Assembly: GCA_934120645.1 (NCBI GenBank)
Contig: CAKOUO010000004.1
Location: 1 to 64,000, forward strand
Length of the DNA stretch: 64,000 nt
Direction of reading: 5' to 3'
From: an uncultured Clostridia bacterium
Lineage (GTDB): Bacteria; Bacillota; Clostridia; TANB77; CAG-508
Each line of letters starts with the position of its first letter. Within the stretch, counting starts at the first letter, position 1. The position numbers and the translations under genes are program-made. Under the pieces are notes generated by a model. It ran no database searches and was not told the DNA's origin. It saw only the letters and a list, made by a program, of their open reading frames with translations. Shown here piece by piece: positions 44,106 through 52,655 of the stretch.

Positions 44106-46017
44106 ATGAAATTAAAAAAAGAGCAGGGAATAACATTAGTAGCCCTTGTAATTACAATAATCATATTGTTAATTTTAGCAGGAGTAGCAATAGCAACGTT
44201 AAGTGGAGAAAACGGATTATTAGCAAAAGTAAAGAAAGCAAAAGAAGCAGAAATAAAAGCAGAAATGAAAGAAGAATTAACACTAGCTTTGCATGACTTG
44301 CAAATAGAAAAAAGAGCAGAAGCAACATTAGATGATGTAACACAAGATTGGATAAAAGGTCAAATAAAAAAATATGAATGCACAGTAAATGATGATGCAT
44401 CACTAAGTGGAAAACAAGTAATAATGAAAAAAGACAAAATTATAGGAAAATTTTTAATAGATGGAAATTTAAATATTATTGAAGAAGAATATAACGAAAG
44501 TAGTATAGAATTCTCATATGAAACAAGAGAAAGAGAAGGCAATAAAATAAATATAGCTATAATAATAAAAGATGAAATAAATGGAATAAAAGAAGTACAA
44601 ATGCCAGATGGAACAATATATCCATATAACAAAAAGGAACAAGTAGGAATAGATTATTCAGTAGAATTAGGAGTAGAATACAAAGTTAAGATAACATCAG
44701 AAAGTGGAGAAGTAGTAGAGAAAACAATAAAAATAGATGACTACTATTATAAAGTAACAAAAAATTTAGGAGAGGGAATAAAAATAGACAATACAGCAAT
44801 AAAAACAGCATGGAATAAACCATATCAAGCAACAATAACAACAGAAGAAAATTATATAATAGATACAATAACAGTAACAATGGGAGGACAAGCAGTAACA
44901 GTAGATAAAACAACAGGAGTAATAAATATAGATAAAGTAACAGATGATATAGAAATAACAGCAACAGCAAAGAAATTAGAAATAAAATATACAGTAATAG
45001 CAGTAAATACACTTCCAAGTGATACTACATCATTGGAAGCAAATACACAACCAAAAGGAAGAACATTATATATAAATATAATAGCAAACTTGGAAGGAAC
45101 AAAGTGTAATGTAATTAATAAAGATGATAAGAAATCAGTACCATATGCAATAACGAAAAACGGAAAATATATATTTATAGTTACGGGAACATATAATGGA
45201 AAAACAATAACAGAAGAAAAAGAAGTGCTAGTCAATCAATATCAAGCAGCAACAGGAATAGTACAATATGATGCAGGAGAATGGACAAAAGAGGAAATAG
45301 AAGAATTACAAAAGCAAAAATTGTATGATATAAATGTAAAAAAGACAATTAACAGCACATATAAATTAACAAATAATACAGGTTTAAATTTTACATTTGG
45401 TGGATTTACATATAAAGAAGATTCAGACAATCAAAGTTCAATAAATAATAAAACAGTAATAACAAGTAGAAACCAAAGCGTGAGTCCAGGAAGTGAATGG
45501 GGAGTACCAAAATTTGCTGGATGGCAAATATTAGAAAGTAAAGAAGAAAATGGAAAAATGTATGTAACAAAATTAGTACATTCAGGCTCTCCAGAAAATT
45601 TTTCGTATTATTATGCTACAGTAAATGATGGATACAGAGCAGAATATTTATTATCAAATGGAACAAGACAAACAGAACATAGTACATTGGAAAATAGTAA
45701 TAAAACAACAATAAATTCGAGAAATTGGGACATGTATAAGGATAAAAATCAATTAGATTTAATAGACGAAGTACATTGTATGACATATAGTGAAGCAAAA
45801 TCAGCAAAATCTAATGTTAGAATTACAGGAGCATATTATTGTCTTGCTTATACCGATCAACGGTGATTATATAAGGAGCGTAAGTTCAGACGGTTATTAT
45901 AGAGATGATCACCATTATTGTAAGGGTGTGCGACCTGTGATTTCTCTAAAATCTGGAGTCTATATATCAAGTGGAACAGGAACAGAAGCTGATCCATATG
46001 TACTAGCAAAAGAATAA
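44106..46017 (+). CDS. Pilin-like surface protein, copy 2, split by a +1 shift at CGG
   Basis: 636 residues if the C at 45861 is skipped. N-terminus and middle are nearly identical to copy 1, with the same class III-like helix and beta modules. In the given frame the protein stops at TGA 45864 right after CGG. Skipping C gives LAYTDQGDYIRSVSSDG, which aligns without a gap to LTSKFDSTYLWYVASDG of copy 1 (17 residues each) and runs on to the same GTGTEADPYVLAKE end. The intact paralogue 2 kb upstream is the best internal control for a real reading-frame shift here. It lies 24 bases after copy 1 and has its own ribosome site (AAAGGAGATAGG). Confidence 0.82.
45861..45864 (+). other. +1 frameshift site CGGT (pilin-like copy 2)
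   Basis: Zero frame reads CAA CGG TGA. Skipping C gives CAA GGT GAT. The zero-frame stop follows at once, and the restored frame matches the intact paralogue in length. Confidence 0.85.
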
Positions 46018-46028
46018 AATAAATGTTT

Positions 46029-46057
46029 AAGACAATGAGAAATCATTGTCTTTTTTT
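46029..46057 (+). terminator. Terminator after the pilin-like genes
   Basis: AGACAATGA pairs with TCATTGTCT around a short loop, followed by T7. Confidence 0.9.
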
Positions 46058-46137
46058 CATGTAAACAAACAAATAATAGTAACTTCAAAAAAGTATTTTA
46101 CATAAAATATATTAGGATAAATAAAAGGAGGCAATTT

Positions 46138-46908
46138 ATGAATGAAATACTTGAAGTTAAAAATATAAGCAAAAAATATCAAAATAAAGAAGGAGAAGTT
46201 CAAGCTTTAAAAAACGTTAATTTTAGAGTAAAAAAAGGTGAATTTGTTAGTATTATAGGACCAAGTGGATGTGGAAAATCTACCTTACTTTCAATTATAG
46301 CTGGGTTAGAAGATAAATCAGGAGGAGAAATATACATAGAAAATGAAAAAATTGAAGGAATATCTTCTAAAATAGGCTATATGTTACAAAAAGATTGCTT
46401 GTTAGAGTGGAGAAATATATTGAATAATACTTTATTTGGGCTTGAAATAAAAGGAATTAAGAATGCAGAAAATGTTGCATATGTAGAAGAATTATTAAAA
46501 AAATATAGTTTATACGAATTTAAAAACAAGTATCCATCAGAACTTTCTGGAGGAATGAGGCAAAGAGTTGCATTAATTAGAACATTGGCAGTTAAGCCAA
46601 AAATATTATTATTAGATGAAGCATTTTCTGCATTAGATTATCAAACAAGAATAATGGTAACAAATGATATCTATTCTATTCTTAGAAAGGAAAAAATAAC
46701 AGCAATAATTGTAACACATGATATATCAGAAGCAATAAGTATGTCAGATAGGGTTTTAGTATTAAGCAAAAGACCAGGAACAATAAAAGATATCCATAAA
46801 ATTGACTTTGATATAGAAAATCGAACTCCTATAAATTGCAGACAAAGTCCTAAATTTAGTCAATACTTTGACGTCTTATGGAAGGAGCTTGGTGTAAATG
46901 AAAGTTAA
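46138..46908 (+). CDS. ABC transporter ATP-binding protein (SsuB/TauB family)
   Basis: A 256-residue ATPase for an import system. Walker A GPSGCGKST (about residues 42-50), Q-loop MLQKDCLLEWRN, signature LSGGMRQR, Walker B ILLLDEAFSALD and the His switch VTHDISEA are all present. Among ABC ATPases the DCLLEWRN and the C-terminal RPGTIKDI-like segments fit the nitrate/sulfonate/taurine/pyrimidine-precursor group. It overlaps the permease gene by 11 bases. The substrate cannot be read from the sequence; there is no riboswitch upstream to help. Confidence 0.92.
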   Translation: MNEILEVKNISKKYQNKEGEVQALKNVNFRVKKGEFVSIIGPSGCGKSTLLSIIAGLEDKSGGEIYIENEKIEGISSKIGYMLQKDCLLEWRNILNNTLFGLEIKGIKNAENVAYVEELLKKYSLYEFKNKYPSELSGGMRQRVALIRTLAVKPKILLLDEAFSALDYQTRIMVTNDIYSILRKEKITAIIVTHDISEAISMSDRVLVLSKRPGTIKDIHKIDFDIENRTPINCRQSPKFSQYFDVLWKELGVNES

Positions 46909-47693
46909 TAATATATCTAAAGAAAGAAAAAAATATTTAAAAAATATAAGAAAAAATAAAACATTGGTACTATTAACTCAAATTCTTCTTTTAGTTGGAT
47001 TTTTAGCCTTATGGGAAGTTTTAGCAAACAATAAAATAATAGATAGCTTTATTACAAGTCAACCAAGTAGAATTGTAAAAACATTTATGAACTTATCTTC
47101 AAATAATTTGCTAGAGCATATTAGGGTTACAACATATGAAACTGTAATAGGATTTGGATTAGGAACATTTTTAGGATTAATTATAGCAATTATTTTATGG
47201 TGGTCAAAGTTTTTAGCAAAAGTATCAGAGCCTTTTTTAGTAGTATTAAATAGTTTGCCAAAGGTTGCATTACGGACCAATAATAATAATATGGGTTGGA
47301 TCTGGAATGCCTGCTATTATTGTAATGGCTGTTGCTATATCATTAATAGTAACAATACTAGAAATATTAAATGGATTTTTAAAAACTGATAAAGATATTA
47401 TAAAAATGGCAAAAACATTTAAATGTAATAAATTTCAGTTATTAACTAAGATTGTTATACCAGCAAATATAGGAACATTTGTAAATTCATTAAAAGTAAA
47501 TATAGGACTTTCTTTAGTAGGTGTAATATCAGGAGAATTCTTAGTATCTAAAGCGGGATTAGGATATTTAATTGTATATGGAGGTCAAGTATTTAAATTA
47601 GATTTAGTAATGACAAGTGTAATTATATTAGGTATCTTAGCAGGAATTATGTACGGAGGAGTATTACTAGTAGAAAAGTTTATCCGAAAATAG
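46898..47693 (+). CDS. ABC transporter permease (SsuC/TauC family), split by a +1 shift at CGG
   Basis: 264 residues if the C at 47273 is skipped. About six transmembrane helices. The EAA-loop region reads LNSLPKVALGPIIIIWVG once the frame is restored, as in the family; the given frame turns into an unrelated tail after LPKVAL and stops 38 codons after CGG. The second part (GMPAIIVMAVAIS, KTDKDIIKMAKTFKCNKF, the second EAA-like loop, VGVISGEFLVSKAGLGYLI) is intact. It lies between the ATPase and the binding protein, which are both intact, so the operon looks functional. Confidence 0.88.
47273..47276 (+). other. +1 frameshift site CGGA (ABC permease)
   Basis: Zero frame reads TTA CGG ACC AAT. 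Skipping C gives TTA GGA CCA ATA, the LGPI of the conserved cytoplasmic loop that contacts the ATPase. Confidence 0.85.
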
Positions 47694-47716
47694 AAAAATA
47701 ATGGGAGGATTTAAAA

Positions 47717-48727
47717 GTGAAGAAAAGACTAATAATAGGAATTGTACTTCTAATAATTGTTGTTATTATAGGGGCTGTAGTAGTTAAAAATACAAGAAAA
47801 AATGAAAATACAGGAATGTCAGTTATAAAAATGAATGAAGTAACACGTTCTGTATTTTATGCTCCACAATATGTGGCAATTAATAATGGATATTTTAAAG
47901 ATTATGGAATAGAAATAGAATTAACAACTGGTCAAGGAGCAGATGCAGTAATGACATCAGTATTATCTGGTGAGTCTCAAATAGGATTTGCAGGACCAGA
48001 GGCATCAATTTATGTTTATAATGAAGGAAAAGAAGATTATACTCAAGTATTTGCACAACTTACAAAAAGAGATGGCTCATTTTTAGTATCAAAAGAGAAA
48101 ACAAATAAATTTAATTGGAATGATTTAAAAGGAAAAACAGTAATACCAGGAAGAAAAGGTGGAGTTCCTTATATGACATTAGAATATGTTATTAAACAAA
48201 ATGGATTGGTACCAGGAAAGGATTTAACATTAGATGATAGTATTAAATTTGATTTAATGGCAAGTGCATTTACATCTGGAAGTGCAGATTATGTTACATT
48301 ATTTGAACCAACAGCTTCAAATATTCAAAAATTAGGAAAAGGGTATATAGTTGCATCTGTTGGAAAAGAAGCGGGAGAAATACCTTATACTGCTTATTTT
48401 GCTAAGAAAAGTTATATAGAAAAAAATGAAGCAACAATTCAAAATTTTACAAATGCTATATATAAAGGGCAAAAATGGGTTAAAGAACATACTGCAAAAG
48501 AAATAGCAGAAACAATTCAAAGCTTTTTCCCAGATACTGATATTGAACTTTTAACTACAGCAATTCAAAGTTACAAAGATATTGATGCTTGGAATGAAAC
48601 TCCAGTGTTAAAACAAGAGAGTTTTGAAAAATTACAAGATGTTATGAGTTTAGCAGGAGAATTAACAAAAAAAGCTCCATATGATAAAATTATAAATAAT
48701 AAATATGCAGAAGAAACTATAAAATAA
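47717..48727 (+). CDS. ABC transporter substrate-binding protein (NMT1/SsuA-like)
   Basis: A 336-residue periplasmic-type binding protein of the NMT1/THI5-like class. N-terminal hydrophobic helix (residues 4-25) without a lipobox cysteine: a membrane anchor rather than a lipoprotein. The family core is clear: RSVFYAPQYVAINNGYFKDYGIEIEL, VMTSVLSGESQIGFAGPEAS, GKTVIPGRKGGVPYMTLEYV and the C-terminal helices. Ligands in this class include pyrimidine precursors of thiamine, sulfonates and riboflavin precursors; I cannot choose among them. GTG 47717 follows GGGAGG at 47702-47707. Confidence 0.9.
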   Translation: MKKRLIIGIVLLIIVVIIGAVVVKNTRKNENTGMSVIKMNEVTRSVFYAPQYVAINNGYFKDYGIEIELTTGQGADAVMTSVLSGESQIGFAGPEASIYVYNEGKEDYTQVFAQLTKRDGSFLVSKEKTNKFNWNDLKGKTVIPGRKGGVPYMTLEYVIKQNGLVPGKDLTLDDSIKFDLMASAFTSGSADYVTLFEPTASNIQKLGKGYIVASVGKEAGEIPYTAYFAKKSYIEKNEATIQNFTNAIYKGQKWVKEHTAKEIAETIQSFFPDTDIELLTTAIQSYKDIDAWNETPVLKQESFEKLQDVMSLAGELTKKAPYDKIINNKYAEETIK

Positions 48728-48776
48728 AAAAAAGGATAATTGATTACTTTGATAAGAATCAATTATCCTTTTTTAG
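48728..48776 (+). terminator. Terminator of the ABC operon
   Basis: AAAAAAGGATAATTGATT pairs with AATCAATTATCCTTTTTT around a loop, followed by a T-run. Confidence 0.92.
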
Positions 48777-48795
48777 ATAAAACTTTAAAAAAACA

Positions 48796-48824
48796 TTGTA
48801 ATATGTATACAATTATGATATATT
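48796..48824 (+). promoter_or_regulatory. Probable promoter of rpiB
   Basis: TTGTAA (48796-48801) and TATATT (48819-48824) with 17-base spacing, 29 bases before the ATG. Confidence 0.5.
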
Positions 48825-48853
48825 GTATAAAAAGAAAAAATGGAGGGATACAA

Positions 48854-49300
48854 ATGATAGCAATAGGTAGTGACCATGGTGGATATAAATTAAAAGAAGA
48901 AATAAAAAGATATCTTGAAGAAAGTGGAATTGCATATAAAGATTTTGGAACAAATTCAGAAGAAAGAACAGACTATCCAATATATGCTAAAAAAGTAGCA
49001 GAAGCAATTCAAAACAAAGAATGTGATGCTGGAATTTTAGTATGTAGATCAGGATACGGAATGACAGTAGTTGCAAATAAATTTAAAGGAATTAGAGCAG
49101 CATCAATACATGATGAAGAATCTGCAAAATATGCAAAAGCAGATGATGATATAAATGTAATTACACTTGGAGGAGATTATTTATCAACAAACCAAGCAAT
49201 TTGTATTATTAGAAATTGGTTAGGTGCAGAATTTAAAGGTGGAAGATACGAAGAAAGACTAAAGATGGTTGAGGAAATAGAAAAAAATAATATGAAATAA
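48854..49300 (+). CDS. rpiB: Ribose-5-phosphate isomerase B / LacA-LacB family
   Basis: A 148-residue sugar-phosphate isomerase that interconverts ribose 5-phosphate and ribulose 5-phosphate in the cytosol. N-terminal IAIGSDHGGYKLKEEI carries the phosphate and sugar contacts; the catalytic Cys lies in LVCRSGYGM, where the family usually has CGTGIGM, so specificity may differ somewhat. The start at 48854 follows GGAGGG; an upstream extension to 48740 lies within a terminator and is rejected. It is followed 16 bases later by the WecA-like gene, in one operon. Confidence 0.9.
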   Translation: MIAIGSDHGGYKLKEEIKRYLEESGIAYKDFGTNSEERTDYPIYAKKVAEAIQNKECDAGILVCRSGYGMTVVANKFKGIRAASIHDEESAKYAKADDDINVITLGGDYLSTNQAICIIRNWLGAEFKGGRYEERLKMVEEIEKNNMK

Positions 49301-49316
49301 AATTGGAGGAATCATT

Positions 49317-50552
49317 ATGTGGGGAGATATAGCAATAGCATTTATTCTTGCATTTGTAGTAACATTTGTTACTACACCATATACAATGAAAATTGCAAAA
49401 AAAGTTGGAGCAATAGATATTCCAAAAGATGAAAGAAGAGCACACAAGAGATCAATACCAAAATTTGGTGGTCCGGCAGTAATATTAGGTTTTATTGTAT
49501 CAACAATATATCTATTAATTGTAATGAATATGGAAAAATCAATAAATTTATTTGATTTTCAACAATATTGGAAAAAATTATTTGGATTTTTATGTGGTAT
49601 ATTAGTAATATCTGCGTTTTGTGTAGTTGATGATATAAAAACAATAAAACCACTAACAAAACTATTTGGACAACTTATAGGAGCAATTATAGTTGTTGCA
49701 GCTGGAATTAGAATTGAGGGAATAACACTTCCATTCTTAAATTTTCCACAAATGCATGAAATTATATCAGTATTAATTACTATTGCATGGATTATTATTG
49801 TAACAAATGCTATAAACTTAATAGATGGATTAGATGGATTATCATCAGGAATATCTGTTATATCAGCAATATCATTGCTAGTTATATTTGTATTAAATGG
49901 TTCATCACTTATATCAATCATTTTAATAGCATCATTAGCAGGAGCCTTGGTAGGATTTTTACCATTTAACTTTACACCAGCAAGAACATTTTTAGGAGAT
50001 ACAGGTTCAAACTTTTTAGGTTTTTCATTATCTGTTATTTCAATATTAGGCTCTGCCAAAACATATACAGCAGCAGTAATTGTTTTACCATTAATAGTAT
50101 TAGGATTACCAATATTTGATACTGTATGGGCTATTATAAGAAGGTTAATAAAAGGAAAATCAATAAAGGCAGTATTTAAAGCAGACAAAGGACATTTACA
50201 TCATAGATTAGTAGCAAAAGGATTTAGCCAGAAACAAGCTGTATTAATTTTATATGGAATTAGTGCAATATTTGGAATGTTTGCAGTAATATTATGTGAT
50301 AGTGGAATATGGAAAGCTTTATCATTCTTACTTATTGTAATAGTTGCAATAGCAGTTGGATATAAAAACTTTTCAATTGAAAGAACCGGAAATGAACAAT
50401 ATGAGTGCACACAATGCAAATATATATATAATCCTAAGTTTGGAAATGAAAAAGCAGGAATTCCAAAAGGAACAAAGTTTAGTGAATTACCAGAAGATTG
50501 GGTTTGCCCAGTTTGTGGAGAAGGTAAAGATATGTTTGAAATACATGAATAA
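49317..50552 (+). CDS. WecA/TagO-like glycosyl-1-phosphate transferase fused to rubredoxin
   Basis: A 411-residue fusion. Residues 1-350 form the membrane enzyme that moves a sugar-1-phosphate to undecaprenyl phosphate and starts wall-polymer synthesis: ERRAHKRSIPKFGGPAVI, FCVVDDIKTIKP, NAINLIDGLDGLSSG, ARTFLGDTGSNFLGF and GHLHHRL are canonical. From about residue 359 to the end comes a full rubredoxin domain: C364-x2-C367, YNPKFGNEKAGIPKGT, W-V, and C397-x2-C400. The join is in frame and the rubredoxin part has no separate start codon or ribosome site. Fusion of a polyprenyl transferase with an iron-binding redox domain is unusual. The membrane part is certain; the purpose of the fusion is unknown. 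Confidence 0.9.
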   Translation: MWGDIAIAFILAFVVTFVTTPYTMKIAKKVGAIDIPKDERRAHKRSIPKFGGPAVILGFIVSTIYLLIVMNMEKSINLFDFQQYWKKLFGFLCGILVISAFCVVDDIKTIKPLTKLFGQLIGAIIVVAAGIRIEGITLPFLNFPQMHEIISVLITIAWIIIVTNAINLIDGLDGLSSGISVISAISLLVIFVLNGSSLISIILIASLAGALVGFLPFNFTPARTFLGDTGSNFLGFSLSVISILGSAKTYTAAVIVLPLIVLGLPIFDTVWAIIRRLIKGKSIKAVFKADKGHLHHRLVAKGFSQKQAVLILYGISAIFGMFAVILCDSGIWKALSFLLIVIVAIAVGYKNFSIERTGNEQYECTQCKYIYNPKFGNEKAGIPKGTKFSELPEDWVCPVCGEGKDMFEIHE

Positions 50553-50589
50553 AAGTTGTCAAAAGGGACGTCCCTTTTTGACAACTTTT
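50551..50589. repeat. Palindromic GGGACGTCCC element, probable terminator
   Basis: AAAAGTTGTCAAAAGGGA (50551-50568) pairs with TCCCTTTTTGACAACTTTT (50571-50589) with one bulged T around CG. It is a long stem with a GC-rich core in very AT-rich DNA, starting inside the stop codon of the WecA-rubredoxin gene. It probably acts as a bidirectional terminator and resembles REP-type palindromes seen in Firmicutes. A weaker relative is at 20816-20878. Confidence 0.75.
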
Positions 50590-50615
50590 ACATAATTAGA
50601 AGGAGAGAGATAAGG

Positions 50616-51503
50616 ATGCAAGACAAAATAATGAAATTTTTAGCATATGAAGGAAAAATATCAGTAGTATGTATAAATTCAACAGTGTTGGTAGAAAAAG
50701 CAAGAAAAATACATGATTTAAGCCCAGTTGCAACAGCTGCTTTTGGAAGATTATTAACAATTTCAGCCATTATGGGTAATGAAATGAAAAGTGAAAAAGA
50801 TAAACTAACAATTCAAATGAAAGGTAATGGACCATTAGGAACAATGCTTGTAACAGCAGATAATTTCCCTAGAGTAAAAGGATATGTAGCAAATCCAGTT
50901 GTAGATTTACCATTAAATGATATTGGAAAATTAGATGTAGGTGGAGCAGTTGGAAATGCAGGATTTATAAATGTAATAAAAGATATTGGTTTAAAAGAAC
51001 CATATGTTGGAATATGTCCATTAATTTCAGGAGAAATAGCAGAAGATTTTGCAGAATACTTTGCTAAATCAGAACAAAAAAATACTGCTGTTGCTTTAGG
51101 TGTTTTAGTAGATAAAAACGGAGTTAAATCAGCAGGTGGATATATAATTACACCAATGCCAGATGCAACAGATGAAGAAATATCAAAAATAGAACAATCA
51201 ATTTTTAAGGCGGGAGCTATTTCAAAAATGTTGGATAAAAATATGACATTGTTAGAAATTTCAAAAGCTGTAACAGGAGACGAAAATGTAAAACTTATTG
51301 AAGAAAATATAACACCTGTGTATGAGTGTGATTGTTCAAAAGAACATATGGAAGAAGGACTTGCAACATTAGATAAAACAGTTTTAAAGGAAATGATTGA
51401 AGAAGATGAGAAGGCAGAATTAGTTTGTCATTTCTGTAATAAAAAATATGAATTTTCTAAGGAAGAGTTAGAAGAAATATTAGAAAAAAATAAAAATAAT
51501 TAA
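50616..51503 (+). CDS. hslO: Redox-regulated chaperone Hsp33
   Basis: A 295-residue cytosolic holdase that is activated when its zinc-bound cysteines are oxidised. The N-terminal domain shows LSPVATAAFGRLLTISAIMG, QMKGNGPLGTMLVTAD and GYVANPVVDLP. The C-terminal redox switch has CDC (YECDCSKEH) and CHFC (LVCHFCNKKYEF), the C-x-C and C-x2-C zinc ligands. ATG 50616 follows AGGAGAGAG; an upstream in-frame extension (from 50556) lies in the palindrome. An anaerobe with this gene must handle occasional oxidants. Confidence 0.95.
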   Translation: MQDKIMKFLAYEGKISVVCINSTVLVEKARKIHDLSPVATAAFGRLLTISAIMGNEMKSEKDKLTIQMKGNGPLGTMLVTADNFPRVKGYVANPVVDLPLNDIGKLDVGGAVGNAGFINVIKDIGLKEPYVGICPLISGEIAEDFAEYFAKSEQKNTAVALGVLVDKNGVKSAGGYIITPMPDATDEEISKIEQSIFKAGAISKMLDKNMTLLEISKAVTGDENVKLIEENITPVYECDCSKEHMEEGLATLDKTVLKEMIEEDEKAELVCHFCNKKYEFSKEELEEILEKNKNN

Positions 51504-51579
51504 AGTGTTCGCTTGTTTTTTGGATATAAATATTATATCATATTATAGTAAAAGTCAACAATAAAGGAGAGAATTGAAA

Positions 51580-52506
51580 ATGAAAAATGAAGTATTAATA
51601 TTTGGACACAAAAATCCAGATACAGACACAATTTGTTCAGCAATGGTAAAGGAAATATTAAATAAAAAAAATGGATGTGAAAAATCTCATGCAGTAAGAT
51701 TAGGAAATGTAAATAAAGAAACACAATATGTATTAAATTATTTAGGGTTAGAAGCACCAGAATTAGTAGAAAAAGTAGAAGAAGGACAAGAAGTAATATT
51801 AGTAGACCACAATGAATTTAATCAAAGTGTAGAAGGAATAGAAAAAGCTAAAATATTAGGTGTAATAGATCACCATAGAATAGCAAATTTTGAAACATCA
51901 GAACCTTTATATTACACAGCAAGACCTTTTGGATGCACATCAACAATATTATTTGAAGAATTCAAACAATTAGGATATAAAATAGAAAGAACAGAAGCAA
52001 TATTAATGGCAAGTGCAATAATTTCTGATACATTATTATTAAAATCACCAACAACAACTGATCATGACAGAAAAGCATTAGAAGAATTAGGAAAAATAGC
52101 AAGTATAAATGTAGAAGAATATGGACTAGAAATGTTAAAAGCAGGAACAGATTTAGACGATTTTTCAGCAGAAGAATTAATAAATTTAGATGCTAAAAGT
52201 CTTGACAAAGATGGTACAAAATTTGTTATAGCACAAGTAAATACTGTAAGTATAGAAGATGTTTTAAAAAGACAAAATGAATTAGAAAATGCAATGAACA
52301 AAGCTATTGCAGAAAAAGGATTAAGTTTATTTGTTTTAGCAATAACAGATATTTTAAATAGCAATTCAGAAATAATTGCATTAGGTTCAAAAACAGATTC
52401 AGTAGAAAAAGCATTTGATAAAAAGCTAGAAAATAACAGAGCATTTTTAGAAGGTGTTGTTTCAAGAAAAAAACAACTATTACCATTTATAGATAAAAAC
52501 ATTTAA
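51580..52506 (+). CDS. ppaC: Manganese-dependent inorganic pyrophosphatase (DHH family)
   Basis: A family II pyrophosphatase of 308 residues that splits pyrophosphate to two phosphates. Metal motifs: GHKNPDTDTICSA (about residues 10-22), LVDHNE, VIDHHRI (the DHH motif), and the C-terminal SRKKQLLPF that binds the substrate. No CBS domains are inserted. ATG 51580 has the better distance to AAGGAGAG than TTG 51574. Confidence 0.95.
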   Translation: MKNEVLIFGHKNPDTDTICSAMVKEILNKKNGCEKSHAVRLGNVNKETQYVLNYLGLEAPELVEKVEEGQEVILVDHNEFNQSVEGIEKAKILGVIDHHRIANFETSEPLYYTARPFGCTSTILFEEFKQLGYKIERTEAILMASAIISDTLLLKSPTTTDHDRKALEELGKIASINVEEYGLEMLKAGTDLDDFSAEELINLDAKSLDKDGTKFVIAQVNTVSIEDVLKRQNELENAMNKAIAEKGLSLFVLAITDILNSNSEIIALGSKTDSVEKAFDKKLENNRAFLEGVVSRKKQLLPFIDKNI

Positions 52507-52544
52507 AAAACAGAGGAAAAAATATATAAAACAAACAAAAGAAG

Positions 52545-52572
52545 AGTAGATGGATTTATTCCGTCTATTTTT
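52545..52572 (+). terminator. Probable terminator of ppaC
   Basis: TAGATGGA pairs with TCCGTCTA with one G-T pair around a short loop, followed by TTTTT. Weaker than most hairpins here. Confidence 0.6.
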
Positions 52573-52578
52573 CTGCTA

Positions 52579-52607
52579 TTGACATTTTATAATTTTAATT
52601 ATATACT
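52579..52607 (+). promoter_or_regulatory. Promoter of the NlpC/P60 gene
   Basis: A perfect TTGACA (52579-52584) and TATACT (52602-52607) with 17-base spacing, 49 bases before the ATG. Confidence 0.75.
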
Positions 52608-52655
52608 AGGGAACATACGCAAAAGATGGAATATAATATTATAAGGAGTAGTACA

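Larger units (their letters stand above)
42178..46017 (+). repeat. Tandem direct duplication of a pilin-like gene (about 1.96 kb unit)
   Basis: The genes starting at 42144 and 44106 are direct repeats with an offset of about 1956 bases. Two blocks look identical or nearly so by eye: the 5' block (42178-42373 against 44134-44329) and a middle block (43019-43288 against 44975-45244). The last 50 bases also agree (44030-44083 and 45966-46019). The 3' domains between them differ, which suggests gene conversion at the ends and diversification of the C-terminal domain. Confidence 0.9.

Noticed and set aside
46058..46137. TPP or other riboswitch before the NMT1-type ABC operon
   Set aside because: The 80-base leader is AT-rich and shows none of the conserved riboswitch elements.
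47265..47280. Classical +1 slippage of the P-site tRNA
   Set aside because: The six P-site codons (ATC, TAT, CAA, TTA, GTT, TGT) share no pattern and re-pair poorly in the +1 frame.
48740..48853. N-terminal extension of RpiB
   Set aside because: It would begin in the ABC operon terminator and has no ribosome site; family proteins start at the IAIGSDHGG segment.
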